From Cruorifilaria tuberocauda (lineage: Eukaryota > Nematoda > Chromadorea > Rhabditida > Onchocercidae): 64,000 bases of DNA. Below the pieces are notes generated by a model. The model saw only the letters and a program-made list of their open reading frames with translations. It was not told the DNA's origin and searched no databases. Position 1 is the first letter of the stretch; each line of letters starts with the position of its first letter. The stretch lies in assembly GCA_013365365.1 (NCBI GenBank), contig JABVXU010000288.1:1-64000 (forward strand), read 5' to 3'. Shown in pieces: positions 9,945 through 30,718 of the stretch. The translations under genes and the position numbers were made by a program.

Positions 9945-12900
9945 ATGTGGCCATCAACAAGTACAAGTACGGAGAAATTACCGGAATATGTTGTTGTAAC
10001 ATATCCGGGAGTAGTAAAAAATGCCGAGAAAGCGATTGAAACATTAGGTGGCGCTCAAACTCTTAGCACGGTAAGCAAAAAAAAATTCAGTTAAAAATTT
10101 CCTCGTATTGCTGCTATTAAAATCATATCACTTTATACTTGAATTAAAAAATATAGAATTTGTTATAATTAAAGCAGATGAAAGTACGCTAATATGCTAA
10201 TATATATATATATATAGCATTTGATTGTACTAATTGATTATTCGTTACTGTGGCAGTAATCAATTACAGTGAACTCTTGCAGTACCTATTAGATACAAGA
10301 TACTGAGCAATTCTAATTTCACTTCTTAATAATTTTAGCACTTATTAGTTTTTTCTAGAACCATTTTGCTGGTCGCCCGATCGAACTACGGCATCACCCA
10401 AAAAATCTCTATGCAAATGCTTTGGTATCAGAGCGGGGATCAGCCGAAAAGTCCTTCGGTGGTACTGGAACAGTATTATGTGTTGCAACTGTACGCCGCA
10501 GAAAGTCTGACCCGAATTGTGTACAATCAAAAGTGATTGGAATGGTACTTACAGATTTCTATTTTTAGATTTAGTTTTTTTTTATGCAAAGACAAAAGCT
10601 TACAATCAGATATTTCTTGGATGAGGGATTCAGGCATTCCATTAAGATTTTTTAAAAAAATTACAGGTCTCAACATTGTACACCTTTAAATCCATGTGTG
10701 ATTTTCACTACTTACCTATTCGTCAGAGTGAAACATTCCCGGGATGTTTTGAAAATTTAGTAAGTTTACATTTGTAACTTTTCACAAGTAAATTTACAAT
10801 GATTAATGAGTTAAAATTTATATTTAATAAATTAGTTCGAATTTGGATTTTTGAACAAGTCTTTTTTCAGGTGCCGAAATTGATACCATTAGATCTTCCG
10901 GGCGCACTCTCATGGTGGAACAAACCTGAGGATGAGCATCGTACATCTTTGCATCTTCCCCCTTATCAGTTCTCAAGGTTAGAACTTTTTTCTTAATAGA
11001 TGAATTAAATTTCAGTTACATGAAAACATGTTATCAGTAGTTTCATCACTGGAACATTTCATATATACATATGGTGATTGTACATATACAAATTGAAAGT
11101 TTTGTGGATCTTCTAATTACGCTCATGCTCCTTTCCATTCTTTGCTATAATAGCAAATATATGGAGTATTAAATATATATATTTATATTTGCATTTTATA
11201 AATATGTTGATTAGCGTTAAATTACGGTCAATATGGGGTTAATTTCAAACATTAGAAAAGATCACATCTTACTACAGGTTTATTAATTTATTATTTGCAG
11301 GTACTCAGTACCGTCATCCAAGTTATTATGTAAAGAAACTGATTTTTCACCAGAGAAAGTGAAACGGAAGAGTGCTGGACACGGACAAAGCTAGTTCATT
11401 TTTCTTTCTAGTTGATGGATTTTTTCAGAGTTCAATGATGATTGTAAGCTGCGTTTTCAAAGGGAAATAGTGGTGGTAGAAAAGAGAGTTAGTTCATATT
11501 GTAAGACAGTTTTAATTTTAGAATATGATTGTAATTCATGACAGGTGCAGTGAAAATGATGGACGGCAGAGAAAGGGAGTTGGCTGTAGGTACTCTAAAA
11601 AAGGGTCTTTGATTCAAATGATTCACTAAGTTAATTCATCGGATTATTAATTTTCCAGGTTTACGATCGGAAAGGAAAGCGTTATCTGTTACGGTGCATT
11701 CAACTGCTGAGTTTCCGAAACAGCCAACCGAGGAGGCAGTTAATGATGCAAACATTAGGTTTAGTACACCAAATTTTAAATTCGGACCATTGAGTAGATC
11801 ATGGAAATTTTTCAAAATATTTTGCTAGATAATTACAGGTGTAAAAATGACGAGCCTCATCGTTTACTGCAGGAATTGTTCGAAGAGCGGCCAATGTGGA
11901 CCAGAGTGGGTATTCTTAAGAAAACTGGGCTGGATGATGGTTTGATAAAGTAAGAATCAGAAAAAACTACAAAATAAAATGTGAAAATAACGGAAAGATG
12001 CTTTTTTGTGTATAAAAGCTATAGGTCACTGTTCTGGGAAATGTTCTGTACAGGTCAAGCTAAAGTAGTAGTGCATTAATTTTGCTGAGTAACTTGTTGT
12101 AATTTGTGATTTTCATTTTCAGAACACTACTGCAGAAATTTGCATTTTACATTTTAAATGGACCATGGGGACGTTTATGGTGTCGATTCGGTTATGACCC
12201 AAGAACTGATCCAAATGTATGTCTTTATATTGCTTTTACATTCTTTGGCTTTATATTATCATTATATTCCTCATTATGTATATTTAAACGTTGCAGGCAA
12301 AACAGTACCAGTCAGTTATGGTGACATTTCGACAACACGCTAAAATACCTGAAAGGCAGCGCTTGAAGATTGTAACTGTAAGCATGAGATATCCTCACTT
12401 TAATATCAGTTTGTTCCTTCACATAATTTTTCTAGGGCCCATAGTATATCATTTTTTCATAAATCATTATAGATTTTACTTATATTTAGTAAATAGATCT
12501 TTTGATTTCGTCTGAGTCGCAAGAACTGGTTGCATTAGTCAAATTCACTTCATATAAATTTCGAAATTTATAGAAAAATAGTGAACGACCGGGCCACGTT
12601 TCAGTCACAAGTGCATCATCGTTAGTACCAGCGGTTCCATCGACATACGGTTCTCTTACAGATGAGCATATCGATTTTGCATATATACCTGGTAATTTGT
12701 TGTAAATTCTTGCAAACATAAATGATCTATATTCTTTTATCATTTCAGTAATTCTTTGTATAGATCAAAACCATTTTCACTTTAGCCAATAAACTTCATT
12801 GATTAAGGTTATTTTGATAAAGCTTTAACTCTATTCGAATGGACCTATTATTATAGGACCCATATCCAGTTATTCTCTAACTGGTCCGTCAGATTATTAA

Positions 12901-13392
12901 ATTCTCGATTATATTTCTCCTTGTAGGAGAGCTTCCTCGTGTACGACAAATGTGGTATTGCATATGTGATGTAAAGCTTCCGGTTGCTGAAGAAATCGTA
13001 CGAAAGGAATTTTTTGCACATAGTGAAAAGGCTGATCCGCAAAACGGATGGTTACCGCCGGTAGGTAATTCTCCTTAATAGAACTAACAATCAGAAAAAA
13101 GATCAAGTCCAAAAAGTCAAATTTCGTTTTTACTATGATTGAAGGACGCGGCGACTGTGAACTATTTTTGTTAGTAAAAACAATCTGGTTTGATTTTGTA
13201 ACATTTCTTTTCGGTGTAAATTGATTTCTAGTTTCATTATATGTTTTCCAGAAAGCCATTGACCGCATTCGTGACGCTATTAAAGAAGATGTGAAGAAAC
13301 TGAGTAATCAAATCGAAGAAGAGGAGGGGATACCGGACGAAATCGAAGAAGACTGGTGGACGGAACAAGGCGCTGATCAGCAAAACCACTAA
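9945..13392 (+). CDS. GTF3C5: general transcription factor 3C subunit 5 (TFIIIC63)
   Basis: TFIIIC subunit that binds the A-box side of tRNA-gene promoters and helps recruit TFIIIB and Pol III. Thirteen exons: 9945-10070, 10359-10544, 10667-10759, 10871-10977, 11301-11371, 11545-11589, 11659-11758, 11839-11949, 12123-12216, 12297-12377, 12574-12691, 12927-13060 and 13252-13392; phases agree, about 468 residues (human 519). Anchors are YPGVVKNAEKAIETLGG, RHHPKNLYANAL, MVSTLYTFKSMCDFHYLPI, the segment ERPMWTRVGILKKTG, LNGPWGRLWCRFGYDPRTDP (the most conserved block of the family) and LPRVRQMWYCICDVKLP. The Glu/Asp-rich tail is much shorter than in human. The donor of exon 5 (GTGCTG) is weak. The start follows TTGCAG directly. 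A polyadenylation signal lies at 13511-13516. Confidence 0.94.
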
Positions 13393-14829
13393 TGATATGG
13401 GGCACTTGAGAAATAACGATGTATTCACAGCACTATAAAAATCACACAGGGACTAATTTGGATCATGATTATTTACCATAATAAGAATGTAGAGAAATGT
13501 AAAGTCGAAGAATAAAAGTGCTAAAATGTCAGTTGGTAAAAAAGACAATTGCTAACTTTAAACCAAATTTTCGAAAGTTTAGATGAGATATTACAAATAT
13601 GGACCCATACGCAAAAAAATCTACAAATTGGACATTAATACACTAATATCACATCGATTATATTATTAACATATCAAATTTTCCTTTATGTTATCAAAAT
13701 TTCTATTCGAGCATTGGTTCCAGCCGTTTAACACTTACAGTTAAACATTAATACTTTTCGATGTGCACGATGAAAGTACAGTAGAGAACGCTCTGTTACA
13801 TAATAATGGACATTGTCTTGAACTGGATTAAAAGCTTTCAATCTTGAGTCCACTAGCTGATTTTAAGCCCTAAGTCGACTTTCATCAAATGTTCAATCAA
13901 TGCTTAGCAAGAAACCAGTGACCATTGCGATGAGAAGAGAGCACGTTGAAACAGTAGACGGCAGGTAGTGAAGGTTACAATGTATTCGTGCGTAATGTTA
14001 GCGAAAGCGTATGAGCTGTGTTGCGAATAACTAGTAATGATCTACAGTAAAATGTTTCTCTCATCTGATGATACCCGGGATATCTTGGCTAACACCTTCG
14101 AACATTTCAAAAATAAACTTTCCATCTTCGGTATAGCGATCCGGTAACATAAGTGAGTTCTCTCCTGAAGCGAATTTGCGAAATTTTAATAGTTTTCATC
14201 GGTATTTCTATTTGAATAGGAATATGATCTCCATAATTTCAAATCTATTAGCTGTTCCGAATTATAATTCTCAAGTTATTATCATCGGTACATATAAGTG
14301 AAATGTGATTCAAATTACTTCGATTTCAAATGATCACTTAGTTATTGTCGTATTGCATATGCTTTTGTTCTTTCTGCTTCTTGGTTCGCATGCGCACATG
14401 TATTTGTTTTCCCATCTCGTGATTTCGTAGCTATTCGTTCTTCTGTATAGTCATTCTTCACGTAAAAGCTTATGAAGAAATGTATTCTTAATATTTTTAA
14501 TCTATAAATATGTCACTTGTGATAAGTGATAAAGAAGTTGGGTTGAAATAAGATAAGTCTAGGCTAGTCTAATCACAAATATCCGTTATATACGGATATT
14601 CTCCTTAAAGATTCTTCATCCGATGTATGCATTGGAGCAGTATTTACAATGAATAGAATAGCAGGTTTCTCTGTTCGTTATAAGTATTGCTTGAAATATG
14701 AAATAGTTCCGTATTTAACGGATAAGCAATCACTTGATTACTGTTTGACATTCTTTATGGCGACATATTATGGCGTTATTTACTTTTAAATTCATTTCAG
14801 GCAAAATACTTATTTTCAGATATTTAAAT
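13393..14829. other. intergenic GTF3C5-PSMC6
   Basis: Holds the GTF3C5 AATAAA at 13511-13516 and the presumed PSMC6 promoter. No exon or repeat array recognised. Confidence 0.5.
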
Positions 14830-17397
<2,568 letters not shown>

Positions 17398-18347
17398 TAG
17401 CAGTCGATGTCGTTTATTTATGATAATTGATATGTAATAAACGAAAACTAAATATTACAAAGGGAATATTTCAATTATCAGCTGAAGACGTGAATACTTA
17501 GTGATAAATGAATTTAAGGTTACGTTTTTTGGATTTTTGTGGAAAAAAATCATTTTCCATTTCTAGTTTTAAAAAGGATGTGTGTATGATGAAAATAAAC
17601 TACTTGATACTTGGTGACAGCTGTGTGAACATTTCTATTTCTTGTAATCGTCCTCTCTCTCTTCTCCAATACTACTGTGTATTTATATCCTATTAGGATA
17701 ATTTCCTGTTAATGTGATTATGAAGTGGGAGAAGATTACCATCATATTTGGTCGCCGTTGTTATCAGTTTGTGGTTGAAAGATGTAACTGTTCAATGTTT
17801 ATTTGCTTTTTGCGTTCTTAATATTCTTTTAACTGAAAAGTCTATTCTTTATGGTTTTGATGTGCGAAACACTTTTTTTACATCTTCAGATAAAATAATG
17901 ATCAGTTGAGAAAAAAAATTATTAGGTGAGATGATATGATAGTAACCATACTGATGCTAGTTTCACTTTATTGTTGCTTTTTTTTCTAAAACTTTGATTC
18001 CGCGTTTTAGAGTAGCTAAGTATTTTTCATAGATGATGATCTGCCGAGCATTCAGGCTCTAGACCACCAAGATTCTTGTTTGAAAATGTTCTATTAATCT
18101 GAAATATATTATAAATCTATTATAATTAGATGACAATCAAATAAACAGTTTTGCTTGATCGGACGTGTTTTGTAATGCCCAAGGATTATGGCAGTTAAGA
18201 ATTTTGTTGATTTTAAAAACAAGTTCGACTCATGTTTTAGCGATGTGTATCGTATGTAATACGTGACACGCCATTATTATTGGAATTGGAATTTTTGTTA
18301 GAATTATTAGAATTTTTTTCTGATATCGTATGTTGCTCAGTTTGCAT
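17398..18347. other. intergenic, 3' of PSMC6
   Basis: Contains the PSMC6 polyadenylation signal (17436-17441) and T-rich sequence. Nothing else recognised. Confidence 0.5.
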
Positions 18348-18660
18348 ATGTCATCGGGTCTGAAGCTCCAAAACTCAGTTCCGCAATTTCAAACCGAATA
18401 TATAGACAGCGATGGAAAGACGGTAGACTTATCTGAAGCGATATGGATGGTTAAAGTAGCTCTACCATATATTAACATCCAGGAAATTTATCGAAAAATT
18501 CAGGATGAGGTTATATTTCATTCTTTGTTTTTCCTCACTATTCATATTTTAATCGCACTTTATTTAAACAAATGTTGAGATATTTCAGGTTGTTTTGGAT
18601 ATTTTGCCACATGGTACTAAAAGTTTGTTACGAGTCAACTGCATTAACAATGCTTTGTAA
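18348..18660 (+). CDS. small unknown protein, 77 residues
   Basis: Not recognised. Two exons, 18348-18509 and 18589-18660, joined in phase 0 with a clean TATTTCAG acceptor. An in-frame ATG at 18330 is an alternative start; the chosen one follows GCTCAG, a possible spliced-leader site. The predicted protein starts MSSGLKLQNSVPQFQTEY, has a mixed hydrophobic/charged middle (WMVKVALPYINIQEIYRKI) and ends LLRVNCINNAL. No signal peptide or domain. Coding-like composition and an intron are the only support. It could also be a fragment of a longer gene, but no further exon was found to 20080. Confidence 0.4.
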
Positions 18661-20080
18661 TGAGAAAATTTTTTGTGAATCATATTATCAGGTTTTGTCC
18701 AGATAAATGCGATTTCTGTTTTGTCTTATATCGATAACTCTGAAGAAAAATTCACTCTTTGCTTTTGGAAAATGCAATGAATAATTATGAATTATGCTTT
18801 ATCGGAATTAACCTAATTTACTATTTATGCGTTGTGTATCTTCAGTTGCATAGGTTTTTAGAGGGTATTTTTCATATGAATGATTTTGCAACAACCTTTA
18901 TATGCTCGAATTGAATCAAACTGAAATGATGGATATAGATAGTAATGAGTTTGTGCCATCTGGAATGATTGTGTTGATATTGTCTATGTCAATTGGTTAA
19001 AAAATGCTGATAATCTGCCTTACACCGTTGGTACCCGAAATGTTTCAGGAACAAAAATCTATTAATTCAATATATTTCTCTACATTGTGACTTCGACATT
19101 TCAGTGCTGCGCTAAGATGCGAATAACTAAATTGATTCCGAAGCGCGGTAGTACTTTTCCTAACATCAGAAAGTGGGGAAGATGATGTGAGCAATTGATA
19201 AATGATTCTGACTAAGATGTTGCTTGGTTTGGCTTATGTTTATGGAACTACTAAGATATGTGCTACACTGAATTCTAAAAAACTGGCTTTTTAAGGCACG
19301 ACCTATTCCCACTTGACCGAGACAATCCGTAAAGAGGAGCTGGAATGTAATTGCAAATTAGTATTCATCAAGATTCGTACGACGGGTGACTTTTGGAGCA
19401 AATTTGCGGTCTATTCCAGTATTAATATAGAGTTATTCTAATGTTTCGACTTGACATAGCATAAACCAGAGTGCATAAATAGTCACGTATGTTGGTGCCC
19501 AATATAAACAAACTTTCTGATTTTGTATTATTTTACAGTGAAAAAAAAGAGCACCCACTTAATTGATAATTCTTTCGCAGGAATAGAATGAATATCCATA
19601 GCATGAATATACTTTACTAGCGGGTAAATTAATACCACATATTGTACGAGACTCACATTAGTAGCGACATTCTTCAATTTTTCGTGACTTTGATAAATAA
19701 TGACGTTTTACTGAATACAAATATTAGTGAGGTAATTCATGAACATTGATCAAGATTAAACAAAAGAGGTAATGGACCGCAATTTATAATAGACGGCTTA
19801 GTTTGAGAATTTCGAAAGTTGAGATTGATTCTTTCCTAAAAGATGCCTTAAAAAAAAACTTTCTCCTGCATTGTTCAAAGAGAATTTTTGCCGGTAATGC
19901 ACTTTATAATGATGACTTGGTTTTTTGAAAATGGTTGTCCGCACTATATGTAAAAAAATTTGACACAAAAATTACACTTCAGAGAAGTTGACGTCAGGTG
20001 CTTGTATGATTTTTCATTTTAAACATTTCTTGAATAGAAGTGAGAATTAAAAAAAAATTCAGCACCATCGATAGAGAAAG
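18661..20080. other. gene-poor convergent region
   Basis: Lies between the 3' ends of the 77-residue gene and TGS1. No coding exon, RNA gene or repeat recognised on either strand. Confidence 0.45.
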
Positions 20081-25818
<5,738 letters not shown>

Positions 25819-26886
25819 AACTTGTTTTTTCGTTCTTCGCTAAAATCTCCAAGTTTTCTTCATGTCTTCATTAATTTTCATTGGAATCATAGTTTTTTCA
25901 TAGCATACGTGATTCATAATAATGAATAGTACGTATAAAACACAACATGAAGCCGTCAAATTCTACCACTCTTTCACCATCAACCTGGATTTTAACCTGA
26001 AATGTAGCGGTTAATTCAATAGCTTACAATGAAAATTATCGTCTCATTCATTGATGAAAGAAGCTTATTAACATTAAGCAGCAGCGCTAATGCAAAACTT
26101 ATTATGCATAAATCCTTAGAATTAATTTTAGATTTATGCAGTAACATGCTCTCTTATGAAACATTTTTTAAGTACTAACATTACTGATAGGTAGGTATTT
26201 ATATTAGGAGCACTATAATCTATGGTACTCAATTGAACTTTCTTCATATTGTTCTAATTATCGGAAAAAATCGAAATAACTTTATGATGTAAAATATTTA
26301 TATAATTAAAATATCTTTTTAACCTTACATTCTATCGAAATCCTTCGTTTCTAATATTATCAGTGAAATAAATTAAATATTTTCATTTTCTTAATTTATA
26401 ATTCTAAAGGACATTGTAAACGATTAGCATCAAATAACTTTATTATCATCGAATTGTATATTTTTTTTTAATGTGCATTTCTGAGACTAAAACTTCTAAT
26501 TATTTAATATTCAATAACCTCATATTTTTACTTTTGTAGGTAACTTCTTTACTTTTCCCGATATCATATCTGCTAGTATCGGTTTTAATTCGATTGAGAT
26601 AACAGTGTATAAGATTTCACTTAACGTTCAAATTATAAGTTAAACTCTTTTTTTTAAAAAGAAAAAGAATTAAGTTATTACTAGAATTAATAGAATAGAT
26701 TTCTAGAATTTAGTAATCTAGTAATGAATTACTACTAAAATAGAAATATAACTATAAGAATATCCACAATGCATTTTCGTTAAAGGAAATTGGGATTTTT
26801 TATTTTTTAACTTTCATAAAGTTATCACCATTGCAGTTATCACACTGAGCAGTGATATTTCAATTCCAATAAAGTGAAGAAGTCAG
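25819..26886. promoter_or_regulatory. divergent intergenic region TGS1 / BAR protein
   Basis: Very AT-rich from 26150 to 26800. A possible non-coding TGS1 leader exon lies at about 25935-25998 (minus). Otherwise nothing recognised; promoter role inferred from position. Confidence 0.4.
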
Positions 26887-28406
26887 ATGACAACCAAAGT
26901 AAAAGTCGCTGCTTATCGCCTGATTGGTGGTTCGAAAACGGTATACAGTGCGGACTATGAGGAGAAAATTTCGATTTTTAACAATTTCAAGAAACAAATT
27001 GAGAAATTAGTCGGTCTCATAGTTACACTGGTTACCGTAAGTTATATTATCAATCTTTTATTTGTCGGTTAAAAATCCAAAGAATTAAGGCTTCTTCAAT
27101 CAGATAGAATTTCCTAGTAATACGAATTTTACCGGTCTATTAACCATGTCATATAGCTTTCATTTCTATAGGACAATTTGGCAACTGAATTGAAACAAAA
27201 GGTTTCAAAAGACACAGTGGATAGTGGCATGAATAGGTTTGAAAAAGTTGGCCAAGCGCTTTATAAGTATAGTAGCGAAATGGAAGACGACTCGTCCGCT
27301 GTAGTTCTAAAAACAGCCAAGGAAGTATTCGATAACGCCGGTCAAAAACATCGCACATTTCGGATAAATATGTTAGAGAAGGTGCAAAAACCGATGAAAG
27401 AATGGATCGAGGTAATTTTGACGAGAAAAAACTTCGTTGATTCTCTCATTCAAACTCATTCGAAGTGTCACTTTTACAGAACATTGCTTATTTAAAAAAA
27501 AACAAATTTTTTACAGACAAATGCTAAACATGTTAGCAAGGAGTTGAAATCTGTAAACAATAAGCGAGACGAACTGGATTGTGCCATCAATAAATTACGA
27601 AAGAAACCAGATGATCCCGAACTTCAGGTGAATTTTCATTTCTTGGCAGATTATAGAGACTTCCAATATCAAACATCAATGATATATACATAATAGTCCA
27701 GGATATCGAATTCGCGTTATTTCTATTACATAGTTCTCATTGCAGGCCATGAAGGAGCGTGCCGAAAACATATTTCAAGAAGAGTTTGAAAAAACTGATA
27801 AATTATTAGGTGATGAAATCCAGAAATCTGTAAGTCAAATTTGCAACTATTAAATGTAACCGTTTCCAGAAAAAATATATAAATTCTAAATTCTCAATTC
27901 TGTTAATGGATTTAGCATATAAAAAAACATCAAATGTTGAATGCAGAGGAATAACAGAGAGTTAGAAATTCTCGGACCTTTTTATTTGACAATAGACTTA
28001 TAAAAAAGTAGTCATGAAATATTTCAGCAGTCAGTGATTTCATCTGCAATGATAACACTGATGGAAGTGATAGAAGATTATAATATAAGTATGAAAGAAA
28101 TTTTCAAGGTTCTTTTCCTATCATCTATTTAAGAGCGGTGATGTAATACCATTTTAAGGACAATTTCTTATATTCGCGTATCATTTTCTTACTTAACTCT
28201 TAGAAATAATCTCTATTAGTAAGTAAGGCTTAGATAAGCAGGTTAGGTCAACAGAGAAACTAAGCGAAGCGTTGAAGTCTGATAATTTATGAAGAAAAAA
28301 TTTTCAATTATGACCTCCTAACTGTAATATTGATTTTTTCAGCAAAGTGTCTGAGTATGGCAAAGAATTAGAAAAATTTAGTGAAAAATGGATTGGACAA
28401 AACTGA
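26887..28406 (+). CDS. BAR-domain protein
   Basis: A single BAR domain makes up almost the whole protein; such dimers sense or form curved membranes in endocytosis or trafficking. Seven exons: 26887-27036, 27172-27411, 27517-27627, 27746-27829, 28028-28108, a 35 nt micro-exon 28242-28276 and 28343-28406; about 254 residues. Helices are heptad-patterned: FNNFKKQIEKLVGLIVTLVT, an amphipathic helix with MNRFEKVGQALYKY, KVQKPMKEWIETNAKHVSKE, KRDELDCAINKLRKKPDDPE, FEKTDKLL and a C-terminal coil SEYGKELEKFSEKW. No SH3 domain follows, unlike endophilin or amphiphysin. The micro-exon is required: without it the last exon is out of frame and stops at once. Closest subfamily (BIN, endophilin-like or nematode-specific) not resolved. 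Confidence 0.8.
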
Positions 28407-30718
28407 CTGCTTTCGTTCTCATCAATTCGGGATTTTGGATGAAGTGATTTAAAATAATTTATCAGAATTCTTGAATTGAAATTACTGAATCATAATAAGA
28501 CAACGAAGAGTAAAAAATTTACGTAGGTGAGAAATCTTGCCATAGTTTCCTTTGCTTTGTTTGGCTGATTTATTTTCTCATCATGAAGTATTGAAGAATG
28601 CAGAAGGAAGTAGAAAATTGGAGAGCGGAAAACATTTAATTTGGAAAATATCAGAGACAGTGATCTGGCCATAGTTTTTCTTCTTGGCTTATTTATTTCC
28701 ATACTAAGAAGCACAATGAATTGGGAAGATAATTGAAATTGGGGAAGAACAACTCAAATCATTTTTGCTTCATATGTGTGATCTAGACTGAAATAGTCAA
28801 AGGAACTTTAGATAGTGGATATTTGTAGAGCAATTAAAAAGGAAAAAGTAATTTGATTAAGTCATTAAGAAACTATATTTTCTATGGAAGGATCAGAAAT
28901 CACGGAATATGAAAATGTGCCAATTATATTAAAAATCAAGTTCTTTCTATTATAAATATCGAATTTCTCTATAATATATAAAAGTTGAAAGAATTGAAGC
29001 ATTTCGTTCATAGATAACATAGAGATTTGAATTGATCTATCGCTTAGGATATTTTGTGGACAGAGGCGGTGGTTTTTATGATACAAGCATTTAGTTTGCT
29101 AACGAATTAATAATTTAAGTTTGTCTGGCCAGAAACAACCCCCCTTTATCCTGATCTTATCCACTACTTATGTTCTCTTAACAACTGTCAGGAAAATTCT
29201 TATCATCTTGGCGCCTATAAAAGTTCCATCCTTCTTCCCTTTTTTTTTCCAACGCTCATTGTAGTAACATTCCTCCCTCCCTCAATTACACTTTACATTT
29301 CTCTCATTCTTTCAAGTCGAGAAAGCCCCTCTTATCGGTCGTCATCATTTCTCCTTTCCTCTCTTTCATTCCATTCAGTAATGAAAGAGGAAGATAAATA
29401 GATTGCTATTTCAAATTTTTTCTGCTCCTTTGTATAGATAGTAAAGTTGGAGTTTCTTCCTTAAACATTTCACTGATAATTCTTCCTTCCTCTCATTTCG
29501 TAATTTTTATTCTTCATATGAACATTTAGTGCTGATAAACCTTTTTTGCTTGATCGTTCTCAAAAAAAAGATATGTTTTAGTGATATGATGCTTATCCAC
29601 ATCTCATTTTTGCTGATTCAATTGATACTGCTACTAATACGCATACGTTCAATCATGTATGATATTATCAGGATGATAATATCCTTCTGTACTGATTTCC
29701 ATTAGAGAAATTTGGCTTGTATTATCTTGATAAAAGACTTACATTCCAGTAAGCTTAATTACTTAGCCTTCCGTTAAAGACGAGTTTCCTTTAGCTTCCA
29801 TCCTATCACTTTAAATATAATGAATGAAGCAAGAAAATGCTGTTGTTCAGGCAGTCTCTTCGTGTAAGTTTGCTAAATTTTGTAAGACAGTTTTATGAGT
29901 TGATATTGTTGAGTAGTTGTGTAATTTAGTCATCATTATATCATTGCTAATGCAAGGAAAGCGCATTACGAAGTTGTTGGCACAGTGGATGGATATATCA
30001 TTTATCCTGATTTCAATGGTTTCAGAACCTTATCGAATTTGTGAACAGATATAGTTTAAGATATCATCAGCCCCGAGAATACATAGCGGAACGTCTGATC
30101 TTATCAGTGATGAATAAAAGAATTTCATTATTTCTGTAAAAACCTGTATTCAGACAGCATATCTTGCTAGGTTGGGTGATTTTCAACTTCAGTTCAAAAT
30201 TCAGTATATTGATGCAATCAATCAATCAATCATATTTGTAATGAGACTTCGTGGCTTTATCCAATTCGTGCAAAATAAGAGAAAACGAAAAGAGAGAAAG
30301 AGCGAGGGAGAGAGAGTAATTGTCCTTCTGTCCATTTAACTTCACTTGGCTCTAGCTCTTTTCGCTGTTCTATTTTCTTTGCCTTGCGAAATAATTCTGA
30401 TTGGAGTGAGTGAAAACTCTCCTTATTGATAGGATGAATAAATTTGTATAATTTGTACGATTATATCAAAATATCGATTTGTTTAATGAAATTAATAGAA
30501 GTAAGATCTCGACTTGTTCTTTGTACGGATCGGAAATTTCTTAGTATCGTATAGTTCAATCTCGAGAGCAGCACAAAGCATCAGTAGCATGCATCGTTCG
30601 ATTTGTTATTTCATTATTTTTTAAATCGTTTCATTTCAGATTAGTTTGTGCTGCGAGGAAACGACGAATAAGTGGAAGTGTCATTCGTAGATAGATTATT
30701 GAACCGACACTGAATGCA
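28407..30718. other. 2.3 kb intergenic
   Basis: No coding exon recognised. Includes pyrimidine-rich stretches (29110-29350) and a GA-rich stretch (about 30280-30320) near the TRIC gene. Confidence 0.45.
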
